Origin: Fen-999 sp964469455
Lineage (GTDB): Bacteria; Pseudomonadota; Gammaproteobacteria; Burkholderiales; Rhodocyclaceae
Assembly (NCBI GenBank): GCA_964469455.1
Contig: CAYXZX010000056.1
Location: 1-15,651 of the forward strand
Direction of reading: 5' to 3'
DNA length: 15,651 nt
A program made the position numbers and the translations under genes. Below, piece after piece: positions 1 through 13,111 of this stretch. Position 1 is the stretch's first letter. Each line of letters begins with the position of its first letter. The notes below the pieces were generated by a model. That model worked only from the letters and a program-made list of their open reading frames with translations, was not told the DNA's origin and made no database searches.

Positions 1-55
1 CCGCGAAGGCGGCCGTACCGTCGGCGCCGGCGTCGTCGCTAAAATCATCGAGTAA
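1..55 (+). CDS. tuf: Elongation factor Tu, C-terminal end (partial)
   Basis: These are the last 17 codons of an EF-Tu gene, in frame from position 2 and ending with TAA at 53-55. The encoded tail (REGGRTVGAGVVAKIIE) is the conserved end of EF-Tu beta-barrel domain 3, which carries aminoacyl-tRNA to the ribosome as the GTP ternary complex. The start lies outside the window. A second tuf begins at 15231 in the same orientation, so this is one of two copies, corresponding in position to the tufB-side copy next to secE-nusG in other proteobacteria. Only the tail is visible, so identity with the other copy cannot be judged here. Confidence 0.93.
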   Translation, partial: REGGRTVGAGVVAKIIE

Positions 56-76
56 TCGAGAGGAATAACCTTGACG

Positions 77-105
77 GGGCGGCGCCCGAATGGGTGCTGC
101 CCTTT
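77..105 (+). terminator. Candidate intrinsic terminator after tuf
   Basis: GGGCGGCGCCC at 77-87 can pair along all 11 positions with GGGTGCTGCCC at 92-102 (two G-U pairs) around the four-base loop GAAT, followed by TTT and then a broken T-rich stretch (GCAGTTTCT). It starts 21 nt after the tuf stop codon and ends before the tRNA gene. The stem is strong but the T-tract is poor, so it may terminate only partly or act as a 3'-end processing and stability hairpin, letting some transcription continue into tRNA-Trp and secE. The structure is read from the sequence; the function is inferred. Confidence 0.5.
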
Positions 106-119
106 GCAGTTTCTGCCGC

Positions 120-195
120 AGGGGCATAGCTCAATTGGCAGAGCGACGGTCTCCAAAACCGTAGGTTGGGGGTTCGATTCCCTCTGCCCCTGCCA
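120..195 (+). tRNA. trpT: tRNA-Trp (CCA anticodon)
   Basis: This is a complete 76-nt cloverleaf. The acceptor stem AGGGGCA (120-126) pairs with TGCCCCT (185-191), followed by discriminator G192 and an encoded CCA at 193-195. The anticodon stem ACGGT (146-150) pairs with ACCGT (158-162) around the loop CTCCAAA, placing anticodon CCA at 153-155, which reads UGG (Trp). The T-arm carries GGTTCGATTCC. The tRNA sits between tuf and secE, an arrangement common in betaproteobacteria, and ends only 25 nt before the secE start, so it is probably released from a tRNA-secE-nusG transcript by RNase P and 3' processing. Confidence 0.97.
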
Positions 196-220
196 CCGAA
201 TACGATGACCAAAGAACACG

Positions 221-568
221 ATGGCCGACAAGCTTAGACTCGCTGCCGCAATCCTTCTCCTGCTGGTCGGTATTGCCGGTTTCTATGTGCTCGCCGAACA
301 GCCCATGATCCTGCGGGTGTTGTGTGTTTTGGCGGGCGCGGCTGCTGGCATCTCGGTCGCCTGGTTCACTGAACCGGGGCGACGGTTCTTTGCCTTTAGT
401 CAGGAAGCCTGGGGCGAGGCCAAGAAAGTGGCGTGGCCGACGCGCAAGGAAACCATGCAGACCACGGGTGCGGTATTTGCCTTCGTGCTTGTCATGGCCG
501 TCATGCTTTGGTTTGCTGACAAGACCTTGGAGTGGATGTTCTACGACCTGATCCTGGGCTGGAAATAA
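221..568 (+). CDS. secE: Preprotein translocase subunit SecE
   Basis: SecE (115 aa) is the small essential subunit that clamps SecY in the SecYEG inner-membrane channel, through which unfolded proteins are exported or inserted. Three hydrophobic segments are visible at about residues 5-24, 29-49 and 82-104, as in the long proteobacterial form; many other bacteria have only the last one. The family signature lies just before the third segment: an amphipathic stretch with EAKKVAWPTRKE at residues 66-77. The ATG at 221 is preceded only by a weak purine stretch (AAAGAA), so translation may depend on an open upstream region after tRNA processing. nusG starts 4 nt after the stop, indicating one secE-nusG operon with coupled translation. 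Confidence 0.97.
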   Translation: MADKLRLAAAILLLLVGIAGFYVLAEQPMILRVLCVLAGAAAGISVAWFTEPGRRFFAFSQEAWGEAKKVAWPTRKETMQTTGAVFAFVLVMAVMLWFADKTLEWMFYDLILGWK

Positions 569-572
569 GATC

Positions 573-1106
573 ATGACGAAACGCTGGTACGTGGTTCACG
601 CCTACTCCGGATTCGAGAAGTCTGTGCAGCGGGCGCTCATCGAGCGCATCGCGCGCGCCGGCATGCAGGACAAGTTCGGGCAGATCCTGGTGCCTGTTGA
701 GGAAGTGGTCGAAATGAAGTCCGGCCAGAAGCACACGTCGGAGCGCAAGTTTTTCCCCGGCTATGTGCTGGTCGAGATGGACATGGACGACGAGTCCTGG
801 CATCTGGTCAAGAGCACCCCAAAGGTCACTGGCTTCGTTGGCGGCACTGCCACCAAGCCGACGCCGATCTCCGAGAAGGAGGTCGACAAGATCATGATGC
901 AGATGCAGGAGGGCGTCGAAAAGCCGCGTCCCAAGGTGTTATTCGAGGCGGGCGAGATGGTGCGCGTCAAGGAAGGGCCGTTTACCGATTTCAACGGTAC
1001 CGTCGAGGAGGTCAATTACGAGAAGAGCCGTCTTCGCGTGTCCGTTACCATCTTCGGCCGGGCTACGCCCGTTGAACTGGAGTTCGCCCAGGTCGAGAAG
1101 GCATGA
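573..1106 (+). CDS. nusG: Transcription termination/antitermination factor NusG
   Basis: NusG (177 aa) binds the RNA polymerase clamp and increases processivity. Through its C-terminal domain it contacts either Rho, aiding termination, or ribosomal protein S10, coupling transcription to translation. The NGN domain covers about residues 3-115, starting with the typical KRWYVVHAYSGFE and containing the FFPGYVLVEM strand (residues 60-69). The KOW domain begins near residue 125, with GEMVRVKEGPFTDFNGTV at 127-144. Length matches the usual bacterial form (about 175-185 aa). The start is 4 nt after secE with little Shine-Dalgarno sequence of its own, which suggests translational coupling. Its polymerase partners RpoB and RpoC are encoded downstream in the same cluster. 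Confidence 0.98.
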   Translation: MTKRWYVVHAYSGFEKSVQRALIERIARAGMQDKFGQILVPVEEVVEMKSGQKHTSERKFFPGYVLVEMDMDDESWHLVKSTPKVTGFVGGTATKPTPISEKEVDKIMMQMQEGVEKPRPKVLFEAGEMVRVKEGPFTDFNGTVEEVNYEKSRLRVSVTIFGRATPVELEFAQVEKA

Positions 1107-1116
1107 GTTTTCGGCC

Positions 1117-1180
1117 TGCCGGGAGCCGTGATCCCGGCAAGAGGAGCGCGAGTAGGGCGACCGAAAGCGCGCTGGTACTC
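1117..1180 (+). promoter_or_regulatory. rplK leader hairpins, candidate L1 autoregulatory site
   Basis: The 91-nt nusG-rplK spacer contains a perfect 8-bp hairpin, TGCCGGGA (1117-1124) with TCCCGGCA (1132-1139). Beyond it are two mutually exclusive pairings: AGCGCG (1145-1150) with CGCGCT (1168-1173), or GAGTA (1150-1154) with TACTC (1176-1180). In E. coli and many other bacteria, L1 represses rplK-rplA by binding an rRNA-like structure in the rplK leader. The position and the GTAGGG-containing internal loop fit that role, but I matched no detailed consensus. The first hairpin could equally be a weak attenuator or processing site. Confidence 0.4.
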
Positions 1181-1197
1181 AACCAATAGGAGCCATC

Positions 1198-1629
1198 ATG
1201 GCAAAGAAGATCATCGGCTACATCAAGCTGCAAGTGCCGGCGGGAAAGGCGAACCCATCGCCCCCGATCGGTCCCGCGCTCGGCCAGCGCGGCCTCAACA
1301 TCATGGAATTCTGCAAGGCGTTCAACGCCAAGACGCAGGGCATGGAGCCCGGTCTGCCGATCCCCGTGGTGATTACCGCCTTCGCGGACAAGAGCTTCAC
1401 CTTCATCATGAAGACGCCGCCGGCGACCGTCCTGATCAAGAAGGCGGCCGGTGTCCAGAAGGGTTCGCCGAAGCCCCATACCGACAAGGTCGGCAAGCTG
1501 ACCCGCGCCCAAGCCGAGGAAATCGCCAAGACCAAGATGCCGGACCTGACCGCGGCCGACATGGATGCCGCTGTCCGGACAATTGCCGGCAGTGCCCGCA
1601 GCATGGGCATTACCGTGGAGGGCATCTGA
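1198..1629 (+). CDS. rplK: 50S ribosomal protein L11
   Basis: L11 (143 aa) binds the GTPase-associated region of 23S rRNA at the base of the L7/L12 stalk and takes part in factor-dependent GTP hydrolysis and in RelA activation by uncharged tRNA. The N-terminal domain shows the family signature PPIGPALGQRGLNI at residues 22-35, whose prolines lie in the thiopeptide-binding area. The C-terminal RNA-binding domain follows a linker near residues 72-76, with GSPKPHTDKVGKLT. Length matches E. coli (142 aa). A good TAGGAG Shine-Dalgarno (1187-1192) lies 5 nt before the ATG. The stop codon is 1 nt from the rplA start, so the two are translated together. Confidence 0.98.
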   Translation: MAKKIIGYIKLQVPAGKANPSPPIGPALGQRGLNIMEFCKAFNAKTQGMEPGLPIPVVITAFADKSFTFIMKTPPATVLIKKAAGVQKGSPKPHTDKVGKLTRAQAEEIAKTKMPDLTAADMDAAVRTIAGSARSMGITVEGI

Positions 1630-1630
1630 C

Positions 1631-2338
1631 ATGGCCAGGCATTCCAAGCGCGTTGTCGCTGTGCGTGCGAAGGTTGATCGCAACAAGGCCTATGGCCTGG
1701 GCGACGCCCTCTCGCTGGTGAAGGAAAACGCCATCGCCAAGTTCGACGAGTCCATCGACGTGTCGGTCAATCTCGGCGTTGATGCCAAGAAATCCGATCA
1801 GGTCGTGCGCGGCTCCGTCGTGCTGCCGGCCGGCACAGGCAAGAAGGTGCGGGTCGCCGTCTTCGCGCAGGGCGCCAAGGCCGAGGAAGCCAAGGCCGCC
1901 GGTGCCGATGTCGTCGGTTTCGACGATCTGGCCGCCACGGTCAAAGGCGGTGTCATGGAATTCGATGTCTGCATCGCCACGCCTGACGCCATGAAAGTCG
2001 TTGGCGCGCTCGGTCAGATCCTTGGTCCGCGCGGCCTGATGCCGAACCCGAAGGTGGGCACCGTGACCATGGACGTGACCACGGCGGTGAAGAACGCCAA
2101 GGCGGGCCAGGTGCAGTACCGCACAGACAAGGCGGGCATCGTCAGCTGCACCATCGGCCGCGCATCGTTCTCGGTGGATCAGTTGCAGCAGAACATGTCG
2201 GCGCTGATCGAGGCATTGAGCAAGGCCAAGCCGGCCGCCGCCAAGGGCCAGTACCTGAAGAAGGTGTCGGTGTCCTCGACGATGGGGCCGGGTGTGCGCG
2301 TCGACCAGGCCAGTTTGGTTGCGCAGCAGGCACAGTAA
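1631..2338 (+). CDS. rplA: 50S ribosomal protein L1
   Basis: L1 (235 aa) forms the mobile L1 stalk of the 50S subunit near the E site, helps release deacylated tRNA, and in many bacteria represses the rplK-rplA mRNA. The signature loop GPRGLMPNPKVGTVT is present in the middle of the protein. The reading frame stays open upstream to an ATG at 1565, but that would overlap rplK by 65 nt. The ATG at 1631 gives the standard N-terminus MARHSKR and the standard length, and it has a GGAGGG Shine-Dalgarno at 1617-1622 inside the rplK end, so it is chosen. The 1-nt gap after rplK means translational coupling. A 221-nt leader separates it from rplJ. Confidence 0.98.
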   Translation: MARHSKRVVAVRAKVDRNKAYGLGDALSLVKENAIAKFDESIDVSVNLGVDAKKSDQVVRGSVVLPAGTGKKVRVAVFAQGAKAEEAKAAGADVVGFDDLAATVKGGVMEFDVCIATPDAMKVVGALGQILGPRGLMPNPKVGTVTMDVTTAVKNAKAGQVQYRTDKAGIVSCTIGRASFSVDQLQQNMSALIEALSKAKPAAAKGQYLKKVSVSSTMGPGVRVDQASLVAQQAQ

Positions 2339-2342
2339 GAAA

Positions 2343-2541
2343 CTTTGGGCCGCTGCGTTGCCGTAGGAGCGCAGCGGGTTGTCAAAGACCGTAGGCGTCC
2401 CGGGAGGGGCTTAATCACCAGTCGCATCGGTGGCCAACGCAGATGGCGTCACCCGAAGGCGGGATTTGCAGTCGGATTCCTGAATGAAGGTCGCCGTGTC
2501 GCCATGACTGACTTTTGCCGCAGGGCAAGGGTCACGATGGC
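2343..2541 (+). promoter_or_regulatory. L10 leader (rplJL mRNA autoregulatory element)
   Basis: The 221-nt rplA-rplJ spacer is highly structured. Hairpin 1 pairs CCGCTGCG (2350-2357) with CGCAGCGG (2370-2377), extended by CTTTG (2343-2347) with CAAAG (2383-2387). The core pairs CC (2389-2390) with GG (2445-2446) and GCGT (2395-2398) with ACGC (2437-2440), leaving a GTAG/AGAT internal loop that resembles the kink-turn bound by L10, plus an inner CACC/GGTG hairpin (2416-2432). Hairpin 3 pairs GCCAT (2501-2505) with ATGGC (2537-2541), TGAC (2509-2512) with GTCA (2531-2534), and TTGCC with GGCAA (2515-2528), ending 4 nt before the rplJ ribosome site. In known L10 leaders the L10-L7/L12 complex binds here and represses translation. 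Identification rests on position and the kink-turn pattern. Confidence 0.75.
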
Positions 2542-2545
2542 ATTT

Positions 2546-2562
2546 GAAAGGAGCTGACCTTG
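2546..2562 (+). promoter_or_regulatory. rplJ ribosome-binding site with TTG start
   Basis: GAAAGGAG at 2546-2553 is a strong Shine-Dalgarno with a 6-nt spacer to TTG at 2560. No ATG or GTG in the rplJ frame lies at a suitable distance, and TTG gives the standard L10 N-terminus, so it decides the start. A strong site paired with a weak start codon fits translational tuning of a tightly stoichiometric protein. Confidence 0.85.
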
Positions 2563-3084
2563 GGTCTCAATCTCGAAGAGAAGAAGGCGGTCGTTGCCGA
2601 GGTGTCCGCGCAGGTGGCGGATGCCCAGGCGATCGTCGTCGCTGAGTACCGTGGTCTCGAAGTGGGGCAGATCACCACCCTGCGCGCCAACGCGCGCAAG
2701 TCGGGGGTGTACCTGCGGGTGCTGAAGAACACCTTGGTGCGTCGTGCCGTCGCCGGCACGCCGTTCGAAGGACTCCAGGGGGCGATGGTCGGCCCGCTGA
2801 TCTACGGGATCTCCAAGGATCCGGTGGCGGCGGCCAAGACCCTCCACGAGTTCGCCAAGGGCAACGACAAGCTCGTCATCAAGGCGGGTGCAATGGCCAA
2901 CTATGTCATGGACGCCAACGGCGTCAAGGCACTGGCGACCATGCCCAGCCGCGAGGAACTGCTGTCGAAGCTGCTCGGCACCATGCAGGCACCGATCGCC
3001 CAGTTCGTCCGCACGCTCAACGAAGTCCCGACCAAGTTCGTCAGGGGCCTCGCCGCTGTGCGCGACGCCAAAGAGGCTGCGTAA
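2560..3084 (+). CDS. rplJ: 50S ribosomal protein L10
   Basis: L10 (174 aa, formerly part of the L8 complex) anchors L7/L12 dimers to the 50S subunit and, as the L10-L7/L12 complex, represses its own mRNA. The N-terminal rRNA-binding domain begins with GLNLEEKKAVVAEV and contains the conserved RVLKNTLVRRAV segment (about residues 54-65). The C-terminal part ends in the long helix that holds L12 dimers (TMQAPIAQFVRTLNEVPTKF). The start is TTG. rplL follows after a 56-nt spacer, in the usual order. Length is normal for betaproteobacteria; E. coli L10 is slightly shorter at 165 aa. Confidence 0.97.
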   Translation: MGLNLEEKKAVVAEVSAQVADAQAIVVAEYRGLEVGQITTLRANARKSGVYLRVLKNTLVRRAVAGTPFEGLQGAMVGPLIYGISKDPVAAAKTLHEFAKGNDKLVIKAGAMANYVMDANGVKALATMPSREELLSKLLGTMQAPIAQFVRTLNEVPTKFVRGLAAVRDAKEAA

Positions 3085-3140
3085 TCGCAACGACAACCGT
3101 CATTTAACGAACCATCAATTCATTCAGGAGCAATTTGAAC

Positions 3141-3518
3141 ATGGCTACCAAAGCTGAAATCCTCGACGCCATCGCTGGCATGACCGTTCTCGAACTGTCC
3201 GAACTGATCAAGGAAATGGAAGAAAAGTTCGGCGTTTCCGCCGCCGCCGCTGCCGTTGCCGTCGCGGCGCCCGCCGCCGGCGCTGCCGCCCCGGCCGCCG
3301 AAGAGAAGACCGAATTCACCGTCATGCTGATGGCCGCGGGCGAAAAGAAGGTCGAAGTCATCAAGGTGGTGCGCGCTGCCACCGGCCTGGGTCTGAAGGA
3401 AGCCAAGGACCTGGTCGACGGTGCGCCGAAGCCCGTCAAGGAAGCGATCCCGAAGGCGGACGCCGATGCTCTCAAGAAGCAGCTTGAGGATGCCGGCGCC
3501 AAGGTCGAGATCAAGTAA
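3141..3518 (+). CDS. rplL: 50S ribosomal protein L7/L12
   Basis: L7/L12 (125 aa) forms the flexible stalk dimers that recruit EF-G, EF-Tu and other GTPase factors. The N-terminal dimerisation domain covers residues 1-30. A hinge rich in Ala, Pro and Val spans about residues 33-53. The C-terminal factor-binding domain (about 55-125) contains the conserved stretch KVVRAATGLGLKEAKDLVD at 75-93. The frame also has a TTG 6 nt upstream (3135), but AGGAG at 3126-3130 is only 4 nt from it and 10 nt from the ATG at 3141. The ATG gives the usual MATKAEILDAI start and is preferred. A strong hairpin terminator or attenuator follows the stop by 17 nt. Confidence 0.97.
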   Translation: MATKAEILDAIAGMTVLELSELIKEMEEKFGVSAAAAAVAVAAPAAGAAAPAAEEKTEFTVMLMAAGEKKVEVIKVVRAATGLGLKEAKDLVDGAPKPVKEAIPKADADALKKQLEDAGAKVEIK

Positions 3519-3672
3519 TACCTCGACGGCAAGACGGGCTGGTGGCGGCAAGCCACCAGCCCTTTTGTGCTTTGTTGCCGGGCCTGTGCATGGCTGCCGT
3601 GGTTAGCAGAGAGTGCTGGACTCCCCAGCCCTGCCTTCTGACCTTCGACGCTGACGAGAAAATGGAGCGACC
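3519..3672 (+). other. rplL-rpoB intergenic leader
   Basis: This 154-nt spacer holds the attenuator hairpin at 3536-3566. Beyond it lies a smaller stem, GCTGG (3615-3619) with CCAGC (3625-3629), and the rpoB Shine-Dalgarno GGAG at 3664-3667, 5 nt before the ATG. In E. coli the equivalent spacer is cut by RNase III. The paired segments here could be a processing site, but that is inference. No ORF or clear promoter is visible. Confidence 0.5.
3536..3566 (+). terminator. rplL-rpoB attenuator (intrinsic terminator-like hairpin)
   Basis: GGGCTGGTGGC (3536-3546) pairs perfectly over 11 bp with GCCACCAGCCC (3552-3562) around the five-base loop GGCAA, followed by TTTT and then GTGCTTTG. In E. coli the rplL-rpoB spacer holds an attenuator that lets only a fraction of transcripts reach rpoBC, matching the lower need for polymerase subunits. 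This hairpin fits that role. The T-run is only four long, consistent with partial rather than complete termination. I see no convincing promoter between it and rpoB. Confidence 0.8.
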
Positions 3673-7776
<4,104 letters not shown>

Positions 7777-7802
7777 GAGGCCCCCTCAAGGAGTAAGCGA
7801 CA

Positions 7803-12002
<4,200 letters not shown>

Positions 12003-12041
12003 CGGCTACTTCAGGTAACAATACAATCCTGCTCCTTTGTG

Positions 12042-12102
12042 CTTGGCCGCTAGCGCCGACTAGAAGTCGAATTACCCTTGGCTAGCGCTTGGCGTATCTT
12101 GG
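12042..12102 (+). repeat. Imperfect direct repeats and CTTGG series upstream of rpsL
   Basis: The 109-nt rpoC-rpsL spacer contains CTTGGCCGCTAGCGC (12042-12056) and CTTGGCTAGCGC (12077-12088), the same element except for a three-base insertion. CTTGG recurs at 12088 and 12098, so the last three copies start 11 and 10 nt apart, near one helical turn. Because GCTAGC is palindromic, CGCTAGC (12048-12054) can also pair with GCTAGCG (12081-12087), enclosing a 5-bp hairpin CGACT/AGTCG (12057-12069). It could be an operator, a structured leader or chance. No known binding site is recognised. Confidence 0.5.
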
Positions 12103-12111
12103 AAATGTGAA

Positions 12112-12489
12112 ATGCCAACTATCAATCAGTTAGTGCGCAAGGGCCGTCAAGCCCCTGTTAGCAAGAGCAAGGTCCCTGCGCTTGGAGGGAGTCCGGCGAA
12201 GCGGGGGGTATGTACGCGTGTGTATACCACCACCCCTAAAAAGCCAAATTCTGCGCTTCGTAAGGTCGCCAAAGTACGTCTTACCAATGGATTTGAGGTG
12301 ATTTCCTATATTGGCGGCGAGGGCCACAACCTGCAAGAGCACTCGGTGGTGCTGATTCGTGGGGGGCGTGTCAAGGATCTGCCGGGTGTCCGTTACCACA
12401 TTGTTCGTGGCAGCCTTGATACCCAAGGCGTTAAAGATCGCAAACAGGCCCGATCTAAGTACGGCTCCAAGCGGCCGAAACAAGCCTGA
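12112..12489 (+). CDS. rpsL: 30S ribosomal protein S12
   Basis: S12 (125 aa) lies at the 30S decoding centre and controls translational accuracy. The universal segment RGVCTRVYTTTPKKPNSALRK starts at residue 31. K43 and K88, the sites where changes classically give streptomycin resistance or dependence, are both lysine, so a sensitive wild-type allele is expected. D89, the residue beta-methylthiolated by RimO in E. coli, is present. The Shine-Dalgarno is weak (GGAA at 12101-12104, 7 nt from ATG). It is the first gene of the str block rpsL-rpsG-fusA-tuf and follows rpoC by 109 nt. Whether it has its own promoter cannot be decided from sequence alone; I found no good match. Confidence 0.99.
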   Translation: MPTINQLVRKGRQAPVSKSKVPALGGSPAKRGVCTRVYTTTPKKPNSALRKVAKVRLTNGFEVISYIGGEGHNLQEHSVVLIRGGRVKDLPGVRYHIVRGSLDTQGVKDRKQARSKYGSKRPKQA

Positions 12490-12533
12490 TTCAAAGCCTA
12501 CACTTCATATTCTAGGTTGGAAGGTCGAACCAC

Positions 12534-13004
12534 ATGCCTCGTCGTCGTGAAGTCCCCAAGCGTGACATCCTGCCGGATCCAAAATTCGGCAGCGTTGATG
12601 TCTCCAAGTTCGTCAATGTGTTGATGACCAGTGGCAAGAAGTCGGTTGCCGAGCGCATCATCTATGGAGCCTTCGACCAAATCAAGGCCAAGAGCGGCAA
12701 GGATCCTCTGGAAGTTTTCTCTTTGGCCGTTAACAACGTTAAACCGATTGTTGAAGTCAAGAGCAGGCGGGTAGGCGGGGCGAACTATCAAGTGCCCGTC
12801 GAGGTCCGTCCATCGCGTAGAATGGCTCTTTCAATGCGTTGGCTGCGCGAGGCCGCGCGCAAACGCAGTGAAAAGTCCATGGGGCAGCGTCTTGCCAGCG
12901 AACTGCTGGAGGCATCCGAGGGCCGTGGTGCTGCGATGAAGCGGCGCGAGGAGGTTCATCGTATGGCGGAAGCCAACAAGGCGTTCTCTCACTTCAGGTT
13001 CTGA
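12534..13004 (+). CDS. rpsG: 30S ribosomal protein S7
   Basis: S7 (156 aa) nucleates assembly of the 30S head by binding the 3' major domain of 16S rRNA and sits near the E-site tRNA. The N-terminus MPRRREVPKRDILPDPKFGS and the later YQVPVEVRPSRRMALSMRWL are family signatures. Length is standard. GGAAGG at 12519-12524 lies 9 nt before the ATG. In E. coli S7 represses the str operon by binding a roughly 100-nt structured rpsL-rpsG spacer. Here the spacer is only 44 nt and shows no strong hairpin, so that mode of control is probably absent or different. Confidence 0.98.
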   Translation: MPRRREVPKRDILPDPKFGSVDVSKFVNVLMTSGKKSVAERIIYGAFDQIKAKSGKDPLEVFSLAVNNVKPIVEVKSRRVGGANYQVPVEVRPSRRMALSMRWLREAARKRSEKSMGQRLASELLEASEGRGAAMKRREEVHRMAEANKAFSHFRF

Positions 13005-13011
13005 AAGCTGT

Positions 13012-13084
13012 CGCGCGATTTGATTCGCGCGGTTTCCCCGTTACCGCTTTGGTGGCTCTCCTTGTTGGCGAGTACCAAGGCGGT
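13012..13084 (+). promoter_or_regulatory. Two hairpins in the rpsG-fusA spacer
   Basis: CGCGCGA (13012-13018) pairs with TCGCGCG (13025-13031) around TTTGAT, 7 nt after the rpsG stop. ACCGCTTTGGT (13043-13053) then pairs with ACCAAGGCGGT (13074-13084) over 11 positions with one G-U, and its loop can fold further (CTC with GAG, CC with GG). Neither has a proper T-run, so mRNA processing, stability or translational control is more likely than termination. Pairing is seen in the sequence; function is inferred. Confidence 0.5.
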
Positions 13085-13111
13085 TTGGCTTAGATAAGGC
13101 AGGTAAACAAA

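Noticed and set aside
71..100. TTGACG at 71-76 as a -35 promoter box for tRNA-Trp
   Set aside because: No TATAAT-like -10 sequence occurs at 16-19 nt spacing, and the segment overlaps the terminator-like hairpin.
205..237. Ten-codon upstream ORF (ATG at 205, TAG at 235-237) overlapping the secE start out of frame
   Set aside because: It has no ribosome-binding site and begins 9 nt after the mature tRNA end; it is probably chance.
131..574. Minus-strand ORF of 147 codons overlapping tRNA-Trp and secE
   Set aside because: Its N-terminal part is antisense to secE, and its C-terminal AEGIEPPTYGFGDRRS is the antisense translation of the tRNA, a pattern familiar from spurious database proteins.
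1565..1630. 22-codon N-terminal extension of rplA
   Set aside because: It overlaps rplK coding sequence, and the ATG at 1631 has the better ribosome site and the standard L1 N-terminus.
3135..3140. TTG start for rplL two codons upstream
   Set aside because: It is only 4 nt from the Shine-Dalgarno; the ATG at 3141 gives the conserved L7/L12 N-terminus.
12037..12066. Possible rpsL promoter (TTGTGC with TAGAAG, 18-nt spacing)
   Set aside because: Both boxes match the sigma-70 consensus poorly, so it was not listed as a promoter.
12105..12110. ATGTGA start-stop pair just before the rpsL ATG
   Set aside because: The only purine-rich site (GGAA) directly abuts this ATG with no spacer, so initiation there is unlikely.
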